NCBI GenBank assembly: GCA_903970165.1
Contig: CAJCHZ010000072.1
Location: 1 to 64,000, forward strand
Source: Betaproteobacteria bacterium
Lineage (GTDB): Bacteria; Acidobacteriota; Terriglobia; Acidiferrales; UBA7541
Direction of reading: 5' to 3'
Length of the DNA stretch: 64,000 bases
Shown here one piece after another: positions 25,368-33,620 of the stretch (its first letter is position 1; each line of letters opens with the position of its first letter). The notes under the pieces were generated by a model. The model ran no database searches, was not told the DNA's origin, and was given only the letters and a program-made list of their open reading frames with translations. A program made the translations under genes and the position numbers.

Positions 25368-25679
25368 GACCGGGTCATTATAAGTCAAAACCCCGCGTTT
25401 GGCTTGGTTCTAGTCACCCGCGAAAAGCAGATTCCTCGCTTCGCTCGGAATGACATTGCTTGGTAACGTTCTGAACTCCCGTGCTGGCTGCCTATCTCGA
25501 CTACCACCTCCGCCTTTTTTGTAAACGTTGCAGCTAAACAGCTTAGGTTGCGGGCGGCAGGCCCTTCGTCGCGGTAGGGGACGGCTACTTTGCCTAGCTG
25601 GCAACTTGCTGCCGCGTGGTCTACTCTCCGATAAACTGTGGCTTAGCAAATTGGCCTGGGGTAAAGGTCAAAAAAGGGC
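25368..25679. other. Non-coding region with a dispersed repeat
   Basis: No gene seen. At about 25424-25453 lies AAGCAGATTCCTCGC / TTCGCTCGGAATGACA, an imperfect palindrome whose outer arms are ATTCC and GGAAT. It is the type of intergenic repeat that yields spurious 'SEARNLLF' peptides in many bacterial genomes. The remainder shows no obvious structure. Confidence 0.45.
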
Positions 25680-25715
25680 TTGACACGAATTACAGTGTTA
25701 TAGTTAACTATAACA
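25680..25715 (+). promoter_or_regulatory. Promoter with a 20-bp palindromic operator (probable GntR/YtrA site)
   Basis: A TTGACA hexamer at 25680-25685 is followed at 25696-25715 by TGTTATAGTTAACTATAACA, a perfect 20-base palindrome that covers the place of the -10 box. It lies 78 bases before the first gene of an operon that includes a YtrA-type GntR repressor. Autorepression through this site is the natural inference; the binding specificity has not been shown. Confidence 0.65.
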
Positions 25716-25792
25716 GTAAATCGCACTCGAAATGCCCTCTTAGCCGACTTCATTAGTGGGGGGCCTCGAGGCGGGGAGTGAGGAGAAAGAAC

Positions 25793-26371
25793 ATGAAATC
25801 CATTTGTCTTATGCTGTTCGTTGGTGTGATGTCGCTCACTAGTGTGGCTTTCGCGCAACATGACGCGCACAAGGTCGCCGCGGACCAAGTAACGTCGCCA
25901 GAAGCGCAAAAGTCCTTCGACACAATGAAGGGCCTAGCAGGAAACTGGGAAGGCCCGGTGACCCTCGATCCGCCGCAGCCGGAGCTGGCAGGCGGCACTA
26001 CCACGCACATCTCGATGCGCGTGACATCCAGGGGACACGCGCTTGTGCACGAAATGCAGGAAGCCGGAACCCCGCTCGACGCGGCTAAGTACGACCATCC
26101 GGTCACGATGTTCTATATGGATGGCAGCCGCCTTACGCTGGTTCATTACTGCGACGCGGGAAACCGGCCACGGATGATTGCCAGGCCTTCGGCAGACGGA
26201 AAGTCGGTGGAATTTGATTTTTCGGACGTCTCCGGCAGCACGGACTACGGACACATGCACCATGCCGTTTTCACCTTCATCGACTCGAACCACCACATCG
26301 AGGACTGGACGTATATGATGCCAGGGGACAAGCCTGTCCACGCGCACTTCGACTTGAAGCGGACAGAGTGA
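25793..26371 (+). CDS. Exported protein of unknown function, first gene of the GntR-ABC operon
   Basis: 192 residues from the ATG at 25793 (GAGGAG upstream). A signal peptide is clear (KSICLMLFVGVMSLTSVAFAQ, cleavage after AFA). The mature part has the rhythm of DUF1579/lipocalin-like proteins: SFDTMKGLAGNWEGPVTL, HISMRVTSRGHALVHEMQEA, VTMFYMDGSRLTLVHYCDAGNRPRM, FDFSDVSGSTDYGHMHHAVFTFID, HIEDWTYM. It is rich in His, including GHMHHA. It precedes the regulator and transporter in the same operon, so it may bind the ligand or damage product that the system handles. This is inference only. Confidence 0.75.
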   Translation: MKSICLMLFVGVMSLTSVAFAQHDAHKVAADQVTSPEAQKSFDTMKGLAGNWEGPVTLDPPQPELAGGTTTHISMRVTSRGHALVHEMQEAGTPLDAAKYDHPVTMFYMDGSRLTLVHYCDAGNRPRMIARPSADGKSVEFDFSDVSGSTDYGHMHHAVFTFIDSNHHIEDWTYMMPGDKPVHAHFDLKRTE

Positions 26372-26408
26372 GGAAGGGCGCCGCCGGAAACGCAAACTGG
26401 AAACCCCA

Positions 26409-26837
26409 ATGGACCGTGAGTGGAATGACAGTCAGCCGATCTACCGCCAGCTTCGCGACCGTGTGGTCGCGATGATTCTGGATGGAGTTCTGAAGGAAGG
26501 CGATGCGCTGCCTTCCGTGCGGAATGTCGCGGCTGAATATCGGGTGAATCCACTTACGGTCCTCAAGGGCTATCAACAACTGGTGGACGAAGGGCTGGTG
26601 GAGTCCAAGAGAGGGCTGGGCATGTTCGTCAATGTCGGCGCGCCTAAACTGTTGCTCAAGGTAGAACGGCAGAAGTTTCTGGGAGAAGAGTGGCCGAGGG
26701 TCCGCGCAACGATTGAGCGGCTCGGCCTTACAGCGACCGAGCTGTTGAACGGCGGAGCCCACTCAAACGAAGAGCCATCTCTCGGCGACGCCCCGGCAAA
26801 ACCCGTCGAGTCCGATCCCGCAAAGAAGGAGCGTTGA
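26409..26837 (+). CDS. GntR-family repressor, YtrA subfamily
   Basis: 142 residues. The N-terminal winged helix-turn-helix is complete (QPIYRQLRDRVVAMILDGVLKEGDALPSVRNVAAEYRVNPLTVLKGYQQLVDEGLVESKRGLGMFV). The C-terminal effector part is short and helical (KFLGEEWPRVRATIERLGLTATELL), as expected for the YtrA group, which lacks a large ligand domain. YtrA regulators usually control adjacent ABC transporters, and here the ATPase follows five bases after the stop. The palindrome at 25696 is its likely target. Confidence 0.92.
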   Translation: MDREWNDSQPIYRQLRDRVVAMILDGVLKEGDALPSVRNVAAEYRVNPLTVLKGYQQLVDEGLVESKRGLGMFVNVGAPKLLLKVERQKFLGEEWPRVRATIERLGLTATELLNGGAHSNEEPSLGDAPAKPVESDPAKKER

Positions 26838-26841
26838 AGCC

Positions 26842-27717
26842 ATGGCATGTATAGAAGCCCGCGGGCTGCGCAAGAGCTTCGGTTCAACCATCGCGCTGGA
26901 CGGCGTCGATCTGCGAGTGGAAGAAGGACGCATTCTTGGAATCATCGGTCCGAACGGCGCCGGGAAGACTACCGCGCTCAACGCAATGCTCGGCCTCACA
27001 GCGTATCAAGGAGAGTTGAGGGTGCTTGGACGCGATCCCGGGAGCGAGCGCGATCAACTGATGCGGGATGTGTGCTTTATTTCTGATGTTGCCGTACTGC
27101 CGCGCTGGGCACGGGTTTCACAGCTGCTGGACTATGTCGCGGGAGTGCATCCGCGATTCGATCGGGCGAAAGCGGAAGCTTTTCTGGGAAAGACCTCGAT
27201 CCGGCTCAGGAGCAAAGTGCGGGAATTGTCGAAGGGCATGGTGACCCAGCTGCACCTCGCGCTGGTCATGGCCATTGACGCGAGGTTGCTCGTGCTGGAC
27301 GAACCGACACTGGGCCTCGACATCCTATTTCGCAAGCAGTTCTACGATTCCCTGCTGAACGACTATTTCGATCGGAGCCGTACGATCGTGGTGACGACGC
27401 ATCAGGTGGAGGAGATCGAGCACGTGCTCACCGATCTCATGTTCATGAATCGTGGCCGGATCGTGTTCCAAAGCAGGATGGACGATTTTGAGTCGCGCTA
27501 TGTGGAAGTGATGGTGCATCCGGAGAAGGCCGCCGCGGCGCGGGCGCTGAAGCCGGTGCACGAGCGCCAGGTGTTCGGTGGCAGCATCCTGCTGTTTGAT
27601 GGCGTGGATCGCGAGCAACTGGCAGCGCTTGGCGAGGTGCGCACGCCCAGCATCGCCGATTTGTTCGTTGCCGTGCTGGGCCAGCAAAGCGAGCAGGCAC
27701 AAGGAGCGAGCCGATGA
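26842..27717 (+). CDS. ABC transporter ATP-binding protein of the GntR operon
   Basis: 291 residues. Walker A is GPNGAGKTTA and Walker B LLVLDEPTLGLD with H-loop TTHQVEE. The signature is LSKGMVTQLHLALVMA, a variant in which SGG is replaced by SKG. That change is common in YtrB/CcmA-like ATPases of GntR-regulated operons. The C-terminal 60 residues form a regulatory extension. Its stop overlaps the permease start as ATGA. Confidence 0.92.
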   Translation: MACIEARGLRKSFGSTIALDGVDLRVEEGRILGIIGPNGAGKTTALNAMLGLTAYQGELRVLGRDPGSERDQLMRDVCFISDVAVLPRWARVSQLLDYVAGVHPRFDRAKAEAFLGKTSIRLRSKVRELSKGMVTQLHLALVMAIDARLLVLDEPTLGLDILFRKQFYDSLLNDYFDRSRTIVVTTHQVEEIEHVLTDLMFMNRGRIVFQSRMDDFESRYVEVMVHPEKAAAARALKPVHERQVFGGSILLFDGVDREQLAALGEVRTPSIADLFVAVLGQQSEQAQGASR

Positions 27718-28637
27718 GTACTCCATCGAATGCGATTTCCGAATCCGTGCAGGCTCAGAGCGTCGCGCCTGCGGTCTTTCCTGCGACGCGCGCCTTCTAT
27801 TGGTCGGTGCGTCGTGAATTATGGGAGAACCGTTCGATCTACATAGCGCCACTGGCGGTCGCCGCAGTTGCTCTGTTCGCCTTCTCGATGAGCGCGATCG
27901 CAGGGATTTGGGAGAAGGCGCTGAGGCTCGATGTGACGCATGCGAGTGACGTGGTGACCCAGCCATACGACATGGCAGCGGGTCTGCTGATGCTCACCGG
28001 TATTATCGTGAGTGTGTTCTATTGTCTCGATGCGCTGCACTCCGAGCGCCGCGATCGCAGCATCCTGTTCTGGAAGTCGCTGCCCGTATCCGATGTCACT
28101 ACCGTGCTCGCGAAGGTGAGTATTCCCCTCGTCGTTCTGCCGCTGCTCCTCTATGCGATCATCGTGGCCATGCAGGGGATCATGCTGCTGTTGAGCAGCT
28201 TCATACTCTGGGGGACGGGTCAGAGTGTTGCGGAGTTGTGGGCGAAACTATCCTTCTTCCGGATGTCCATGCTGACGATCTATCACATTTTTACGGCCCA
28301 TGCGCTTTGGCCTTTGCCAATCTATTGCTGGCTCCTGCTGGTATCCGGATGGGCGCGCCGCGCAACATTTCTATGGGCTGTATTGCCGCTGGTCGCCATT
28401 GGCGGCGTCGAACTGATCGTGTTCCGTACCTGGCATTTTGCGGGATTGGTGGGATCGCGATTGATCGGAGCCGCGCCAGCTTTTGACTCACCGGACAATA
28501 TGTTTCCATCGGGACCGATGACACATATCGCGGCGGGAACATTTCTTGGTAGTGCGGGGTTGTGGGGCGGACTGGTCGTCTCCGCAGTATTCCTCGTGGC
28601 GGCCGTGCGGCTGCGTCGCTATCAAGCGCCCATTTAG
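27714..28637 (+). CDS. ABC transporter permease of the GntR operon
   Basis: 307 residues with six or seven TM segments. The first is at about 43-63 (YIAPLAVAAVALFAFSMSAIAG), then GLLMLTGIIVSVFYCLDALHSERRDRSILFWKSLPVSDVTTVLAKVSIPLVVLPLLLYAII. The 'ERRDRSILFWKSLPVSD' loop is typical of ABC-2 permeases in YtrA-regulated operons. It is coupled by four bases to the ATPase gene. A GC hairpin (GCAGGATCCTGC, inside GGGAG/CTCCC arms) follows the stop and may end the transcript. Confidence 0.88.
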   Translation: MSTPSNAISESVQAQSVAPAVFPATRAFYWSVRRELWENRSIYIAPLAVAAVALFAFSMSAIAGIWEKALRLDVTHASDVVTQPYDMAAGLLMLTGIIVSVFYCLDALHSERRDRSILFWKSLPVSDVTTVLAKVSIPLVVLPLLLYAIIVAMQGIMLLLSSFILWGTGQSVAELWAKLSFFRMSMLTIYHIFTAHALWPLPIYCWLLLVSGWARRATFLWAVLPLVAIGGVELIVFRTWHFAGLVGSRLIGAAPAFDSPDNMFPSGPMTHIAAGTFLGSAGLWGGLVVSAVFLVAAVRLRRYQAPI

Positions 28638-28815
28638 GTTCGGGGAGTGGCAGGATCCTGCTTCCGCCTCCCGACAGTCCCCGGTTTTCCCAAGAGACAT
28701 TTGCCGGTGAATCAAGGCGCCGCTGGCATTATACCTTTCGTTTTTGTCCGGCCTAATGTGTGCGGTGTTGAACAGACGCGTCAGATCAGGGGCTGATACG
28801 TTTGCCTAGCGTGAG

Positions 28816-29841
28816 GTGCAACCCTTGAGAAGAACGAATTACGTTGTCGCGCTGAAATGCGCCTCGAAATTTAGTGTCAGGACTTTGTGCTGTCTCGCCG
28901 CGAGCGTGGCCATTCTTTTGGGTGCATCCACGTTGATCGCAACGAAACGACCGGCACCGGCCGTTGCAACAGCCGGAACCACGGAACTCGAAATGCAGGT
29001 GCTTCTCGATCGGGCCGACTTCTCGCCCGGTGAGATCGACGGAAATGTGGGCAAGAACAGCAGCAAGGCACTGGTGGCGTTCCAGGCCGCGCGTGGGCTT
29101 GCTCCAGGCGCGGGGAATCGCAAGGCACTACTGGCGGCGCTCGGCGCCGGTGCAGGCGTGGAGCCGATTATCCCGTATACGATCACTGCGGAAGACGCGG
29201 CCGGGCCGTTCAGCGAGAAGATTCCGGGAGACATGCTCGCGAAGTCGAGACTTCCGGGTCTTTACTACACGTCTGTACTGCAGGAGCTGAGCGAGAAATT
29301 CCACTCTTCGCCGGCCCTGCTCAAGCGCCTGAACCCTGGCGCGCATTTCACTGCGGGCGAGCAAATAAGAGTGCCCAATGTGGCGCGTAGCGGACAAGAG
29401 GCGCTGGACTCCGAGCGGGCCCGCACTGGAGCGCTCAAGATCGTCGTTTCAAAAAGGTCAGCAGTTCTGAAAGTGTATGACGGGAAAGGGCAGATCATTT
29501 TTTTTGCCCCTGTGACTAGCGGCAGTGTGCACGCTCCGCTCCCCTTCGGAAATTGGAAGGTCACTGAGGTGCGGCGAAATCCAACTTACGACTACAACCC
29601 CAATTTGTTTTGGGATCCCAAGCCCACCAGCGTCAAGGAAACCATCGCCGCAGGCCCGAACAATCCTGTGGGTGTCGTATGGATTGGGATCAGCGATCCT
29701 CACTACGGGATACACGGCACGCCTGACCCAGGCGAGATCGGCTATACCCAGTCTGACGGATGCGTACGGCTGACAAACTGGGACGCCAGCAGACTTGCCA
29801 GCATGGTCGCAAAAGGTACGGCGGTCGTATTCAAGGAGTGA
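28816..29841 (+). CDS. L,D-transpeptidase (YkuD) with peptidoglycan-binding N-terminus
   Basis: 341 residues from GTG 28816. A signal anchor (about 20-42) is followed by a PG_binding_1-like domain (about 55-110, LEMQVLLDRADFSPGEIDGNVGKNSSKALVAFQAARGL) and a LysM-like middle (about 150-200, VLQELSEKFHSSPALLKRLNPGAHFTAGEQIRVPN). The C-terminal YkuD domain has the catalytic motif HGTPDPGEIGYTQSDGCVRLTNWDA, with His and the active Cys. It cross-links or anchors peptidoglycan in the periplasm. The M23 peptidase gene begins within its last codons. Confidence 0.93.
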   Translation: MQPLRRTNYVVALKCASKFSVRTLCCLAASVAILLGASTLIATKRPAPAVATAGTTELEMQVLLDRADFSPGEIDGNVGKNSSKALVAFQAARGLAPGAGNRKALLAALGAGAGVEPIIPYTITAEDAAGPFSEKIPGDMLAKSRLPGLYYTSVLQELSEKFHSSPALLKRLNPGAHFTAGEQIRVPNVARSGQEALDSERARTGALKIVVSKRSAVLKVYDGKGQIIFFAPVTSGSVHAPLPFGNWKVTEVRRNPTYDYNPNLFWDPKPTSVKETIAAGPNNPVGVVWIGISDPHYGIHGTPDPGEIGYTQSDGCVRLTNWDASRLASMVAKGTAVVFKE

Positions 29842-30409
29842 GAAAACGAAGCTTGCGATACGAAAGGTCGCCGGGACGAATAGGCATAGGGGACCAGTCT
29901 CGAAGGTCTGGGTGTGTATTCCCGTAGTTTTCCTAGCGCTTTTTGCCGTTGGCGAGACGTCTTCGATGCTGGAGATGACTCCGCCCATCAGCGGGCTTAC
30001 GCTCGCGGATCTGCGAGATACCTACGAGGAAATTCATAACGGTCACCGGCATGAGGCGATTGACATTCTCGAGCCGAGAGGAACAGCAGTGCGTGCTGTG
30101 GTACCGGGAACGATTCGCAAATTGTTTTTAAGCAAACCTGGCGGCAACACCATCTACGAGTTCGATGAGAAGGCAGAGTATTGCTATTACTACGCCCACC
30201 TGGACCGTTACACGGAAGGGTTGCACGAGGGAATGCCGGTCCAGTCTGGTGACGTGATCGGTTTTGTAGGATCGACTGGAAACGCAGCTGAGAGCACGCC
30301 ACACTTGCATTTTGCAATTTTCGAGTTGGGGCGCGAAAAGGCGTGGTCGAGGGGCAAGGCCATAAACCCCTATCCTGGCCTGGTAGACGCAGTGAAGCGG
30401 TCGAAATAG
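29795..30409 (+). CDS. M23 (LytM/lysostaphin) metallopeptidase
   Basis: 204 residues if the TTG at 29795 is used, which overlaps the transpeptidase by 47 bases. A GTG at 29912 with AAGG upstream is an alternative that would leave a bare hydrophobic signal. The TM at about 40-55 (VCIPVVFLALFAVGE) precedes the catalytic domain. The first metal motif is in RHEAIDIL (HxxxD) and the second is in TPHLHFAIF (HxH). The core DVIGFVGSTGNAAESTPHLHF is standard. It probably cuts peptidoglycan peptide bridges and works alongside the adjacent L,D-transpeptidase. Confidence 0.88.
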   Translation: MPAWSQKVRRSYSRSEKTKLAIRKVAGTNRHRGPVSKVWVCIPVVFLALFAVGETSSMLEMTPPISGLTLADLRDTYEEIHNGHRHEAIDILEPRGTAVRAVVPGTIRKLFLSKPGGNTIYEFDEKAEYCYYYAHLDRYTEGLHEGMPVQSGDVIGFVGSTGNAAESTPHLHFAIFELGREKAWSRGKAINPYPGLVDAVKRSK

Positions 30410-30439
30410 CGACCCAGGTCATACCAAAACGGGCTGCCG

Positions 30440-30469
30440 AAAAGCAAAAACGCCAGCGGGAAGCTGGCG
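30440..30469 (-). terminator. Intrinsic terminator, minus strand
   Basis: A perfect 7-bp stem (CGCCAGC and GCTGGCG, five-base loop). On the minus strand it is followed by TTTTTGCTTTT. It would stop transcription coming from the broken gene at 30835-31612. Confidence 0.6.
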
Positions 30470-30553
30470 CGGATTGGCAGAAATTGGAACAAACTCATAC
30501 TGATGAACCACGCATAAGAGCGTGAATGAACAGTCGGCGGTTGACCGGATGAT

Positions 30554-30643
30554 TTATGGAAGAAAAATCATCCCTCTTTTGAAACTCAAAACCGCCGCAA
30601 CAACAACGACGATTAGAGCCGACACAACATTCAGGAGTTTCAT
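30554..30643 (-). CDS. Possible 29-residue single-TM microprotein
   Basis: ATG at 30643 to TAA at 30554. The peptide begins MKLLNVVSALIVVVVAAV, continues with a few more apolar residues, then has FKRG and a short apolar end. That is a clean single-span membrane peptide with a positive-inside pattern. No good ribosome site is seen. The stop lies in a hairpin (30547-30573). Chance occurrence cannot be ruled out. Confidence 0.3.
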   Translation of the reverse strand: MKLLNVVSALIVVVVAAVLSFKRGMIFLP

Positions 30644-30834
30644 GGCGAGACGTTATCGCTAGAGGGAAATCGCGTCTGTTCAATATTGCACACCTCAGAG
30701 CTTTTCCATTTCCCAGGCCTTCGGAGTCCGGGCAGCCAAGTTTCCGGTAACGTGGTTCGCCTTTCTGCTTCAGGCATCAATCGTTACGCGATGTCCGCTT
30801 ACCCAACTACGCGGGAGATCGCCAATCTGGGCGC

Positions 30835-31612
30835 TTATTTAGGCATCGGAGCATAACTGTCGATGCGCGTTTGTGGAGTTACTTCTAGAGCTTCCAGAGT
30901 GGCGTTATTCAACACGCCGGAGACCAATTCCTTCGGGCCAGCCACTATCGTGAACTCGAGGTCATAGTCGCTGCATACGCACCAACTGCGGTCGGCTGGC
31001 CACAAATATTCTGGGGTTAATTGATATTCCCCATCGGCGAGGAAAGTCGGAAGCTCGCCGAGAACACCACGGAAAAGAATCGGCTTATCTGTAGTAATGA
31101 ACGGTATTTCAGCAAAACGAAAGAAGCAATCCCGACCACCTGTGAAAGGGCGGAGAACAGAAAGCAGTTCGGCTAATTCTTTGCGGTTCAAGCTCCCCTC
31201 GCTCGGCCCGAACAAGAATCGGGGCCAACATGCCTGTTCCTCCATACTCACTCGGAACCACTCATGGCATATCTCGGACTTAAACGGCACGCCGAATCGA
31301 TGAGCCAGCGTTTCCCACCTTATCCTGGAGCCTCGGTGTTCTTCCCTCAAACTCTCGACAAATGACCGCAGCTTCTTACAATGGTGGGATCTTGAGAATG
31401 GCAATCTCGCGCTCCGCGAGAGGGTTGTCGATATTTTCGTAGTTTGCTTCAATACTTTGCAAGACCTTTGCGTACACTTCGAAAGTCTTTGGCAGCAAGT
31501 GAGACACAAAGTTGCCCTTCCAGCTCGGATTGTCGCTGGCGAGAAGCTCTTCTCGCTGACTTCGAATCCATTCAAAGGCGGCCTGATCCATGCACGGGCG
31601 CATGGCGTTCAT
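30835..31612 (-). pseudogene. Frameshifted gene of unknown function
   Basis: The N-terminal 73 or so residues are read from the ATG at 31612 (MNAMRPCMDQAAFEWIRSQ...PLAEREIAILKIP) and end at a stop at 31376. The rest lies in the next frame from about 31385 (KKLRSFVESLREEHRGSRIRWETLAHRFGVPF) to a stop at 30835. The span is 778 bases, one more than a multiple of three. The C-terminal part, with LWPADRSWCVCSDYDLEFTIVAGPKELV, looks like a conserved soluble domain, but I cannot name it. It may be a real decayed gene or carry a base error near 31385. Confidence 0.6.
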
Positions 31613-31735
31613 GGTAATCGAAGCGCGGCGGCTACTGCCATCACTCCAGTGCTTGGTGAACGCGGAAACCAGAAGCCGACCCGCTGCCCGGGAAAACGGA
31701 GAGGGATTCCCTCTATGTGGATGCGGGTGAGTTGG

Positions 31736-32725
31736 TTAGGAGGATTTGGATTTTTCCAGGGCTTCGGTTAGGGCGGGCATGATTTCGAAGATGTCGGCTA
31801 CTACGCCATAATCGGCGATTTCGAAGATGGGGGCGTTGGCGTCTTTGTTGATGGCGACGATGGTGCGCGCGCCTTTCATGCCGACGACGTGCTGGATGGC
31901 GCCACTGATGCCGAGCGCAAGATAAAGCTTTGGCGCGACGGTTTGGCCGGAGCTGCCGATTTGGCGCTCCATGGGGAGCCAACCTTCGTCACAAATCGGG
32001 CGAGAGGCTGCGATTTCGCCGCCGATGGCTTTGGCGAGGGCTTCCGCTTGCGGAATATTTTCGGGGGCTTTGATGCCGCGGCCGATCGAGACGATGATGG
32101 GGGCTTGCGTGAGGTCGACGGCGGATTTGGCTTCTTTGAAAAGATCGAGGGGCTTGGTTCGGATTTGTTCAGATTTTAGATCGATGGCAACTTTATTGAT
32201 TGGCGCTTTACCGTCGGGATGTGCGGCCACCAGATCCGCGCGAAACGCGCCGGACTGAAATGAGGCGAACCATGGAGCATTACCCTGGAAAGTGACGTCC
32301 GCGGCGGTTTTGCCCTGGAACATTTGCCGCACAAAAACGAGCTTGCCGGATTCATGGCGATAGCCGATGCAGTCGCCGATCATGCCTTTCCCCAGAGACG
32401 CGGCGAGTTTGGGTGCGAAATCCCGGACTTGATACGTGTGCGGGAAAAGTACGAGATCTGGCTTCGCTGAACTAATGACTTGCGCGAGAGCGACGCAATA
32501 GGCGTCTGGCGTATAGGCTTCCAGCAGGTCGTGCTCTATTTGCAGGACTTCGCCTACGTTTTTTGTGGAGAGTTCGTCGCCAAATGCCGAGACGTTCTTG
32601 CCGATGACCGCTGCGCCGATCGTGCTTGCTGTGTCCGCAGCGATTTGCTGGGCGGCAGCCAAAGTTTCAAAGCTGGCATTGTTCCATTTGCCTTGGCGCA
32701 GTTCGGTGATGACGAGGATTTTCAT
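31736..32725 (-). CDS. etfA: Electron transfer flavoprotein, alpha subunit
   Basis: 329 residues. It binds FAD and with EtfB carries electrons from acyl-CoA and other dehydrogenases to ETF-QO. The N-terminal domain (MKILVITELRQGKWNNASFETLAAAQQIA) precedes the conserved FAD-binding C-terminus GSSGQTVAPKLYLALGISGAIQHVVGMKGARTIVAINKDANAPIFEIADYGVVADIFEIMPALTEAL. It follows etfB with one base between stop and start. Confidence 0.97.
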   Translation of the reverse strand: MKILVITELRQGKWNNASFETLAAAQQIAADTASTIGAAVIGKNVSAFGDELSTKNVGEVLQIEHDLLEAYTPDAYCVALAQVISSAKPDLVLFPHTYQVRDFAPKLAASLGKGMIGDCIGYRHESGKLVFVRQMFQGKTAADVTFQGNAPWFASFQSGAFRADLVAAHPDGKAPINKVAIDLKSEQIRTKPLDLFKEAKSAVDLTQAPIIVSIGRGIKAPENIPQAEALAKAIGGEIAASRPICDEGWLPMERQIGSSGQTVAPKLYLALGISGAIQHVVGMKGARTIVAINKDANAPIFEIADYGVVADIFEIMPALTEALEKSKSS

Positions 32726-32726
32726 G

Positions 32727-33491
32727 TTAGATGACCCGCGCTTCGAATTTCAGTTTTTCCACCAGTTTTGTTGCTGCTTCCTTCGGAGTGCCAGTCAGAA
32801 ACTCTGTTTTCTTCGTTTTTGTGGGGACATAGATTTTTTCGATTTTTTGCGTCGGCTCGTGCTGGATCCCTAATGATTCGCGGGTGATCGTGGCAATTTC
32901 TTTTTTCTTGGCGGCCATGATGCCTTTTAAAGTGGCGTAGCGAACTTTGTTGATGCCGGATTGGATCGAAAGGACGGCTGGGAGCGGACATTCGAGATGC
33001 TGAAACCAGCCAGCCTCGAGTTCGCGCTTGAGCTTCATTCTCTCGCCGTCGACTTCGATGGCCATGATAATCGTCGCGTGAGGGCGATCGAGCAGCGCTG
33101 CCAACAGGACGCCGGTCTGGCCGAAGCCGTGGTCGTCGCTTTGCAGGCCGGTCAGAACCAGGTCCGCCTTCTCTTTGCCGATTGCGGCGGCCAGCGCTTT
33201 GGCGGAGCCCAGCGGATCCTGTTGCGCAAAATTGTCGTCGGCGATGTGGATAGCGCGGTCCGCGCCTTTGGCCAGGGCTTCTTTTATCGTCTGCTTAACC
33301 CGTTCCGGGCCCATGGACAGAGCAATCACTTCGCCGCCATGCTTTTCCTTCAGCCGCAACGCTTCTTCGAGGGCGTAGCTATCGGGCTCGTTCATTTCGA
33401 AGCCGATGTCGGATTCTTTAATCCAGTTTCCCGCGATCGAGAGAGGCGCGTCTTTAGCGGGAACCTGTTTGATGCAGACGATGATGTTCAC
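32727..33491 (-). CDS. etfB: Electron transfer flavoprotein, beta subunit
   Basis: 254 residues. MNIIVCIKQVPAKDAPLSI, then the AMP-binding and interface region ADLVLTGLQSDDHGFGQTGVLLAALLDRPHATIIMAIEVDGERMKLKRELEAG, and the recognition-loop area VLSIQSGINKVRYATLKGIMAAKKKEI all fit EtfB. It is the first gene of the etfBA pair and lies downstream of fabF on the same strand. A GGGTGGG-type palindrome in the gap may separate transcripts. Confidence 0.97.
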   Translation of the reverse strand: MNIIVCIKQVPAKDAPLSIAGNWIKESDIGFEMNEPDSYALEEALRLKEKHGGEVIALSMGPERVKQTIKEALAKGADRAIHIADDNFAQQDPLGSAKALAAAIGKEKADLVLTGLQSDDHGFGQTGVLLAALLDRPHATIIMAIEVDGERMKLKRELEAGWFQHLECPLPAVLSIQSGINKVRYATLKGIMAAKKKEIATITRESLGIQHEPTQKIEKIYVPTKTKKTEFLTGTPKEAATKLVEKLKFEARVI

Positions 33492-33543
33492 GGAGTTCGT
33501 CCTTGCCCAAAATTATGGTCGAAGTTTAAATTTAATCCGAAGA

Positions 33544-33568
33544 CCCACCCTTACAAACCCAGGGTGGG
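33544..33568. repeat. Dispersed palindrome between fabF and etfB
   Basis: Perfect 7-bp arms CCCACCC and GGGTGGG around an 11-base loop, followed by GCACCCCCAC. Intergenic sequences of this type ('...CCCACCCTT...AGGGTGGGGCACCC...') are common in acidobacterial genomes. It may act as a hairpin between the fatty-acid and ETF transcripts. Confidence 0.5.
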
Positions 33569-33620
33569 GCACCCCCACTTCCAGAACCCAGACCAGAATT
33601 TCAGCTCAGAAATGGGGAGC

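Larger units (their letters stand above)
30410..30834. other. Intergenic region with two hairpins and one micro-ORF
   Basis: No ordinary gene. It contains the CGCCAGC/GCTGGCG hairpin at 30451-30469, a second perfect hairpin with arms GGATGATTT and AAATCATCC (30547-30573), and a possible 29-residue membrane micro-ORF on the minus strand (30554-30643). Confidence 0.45.
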
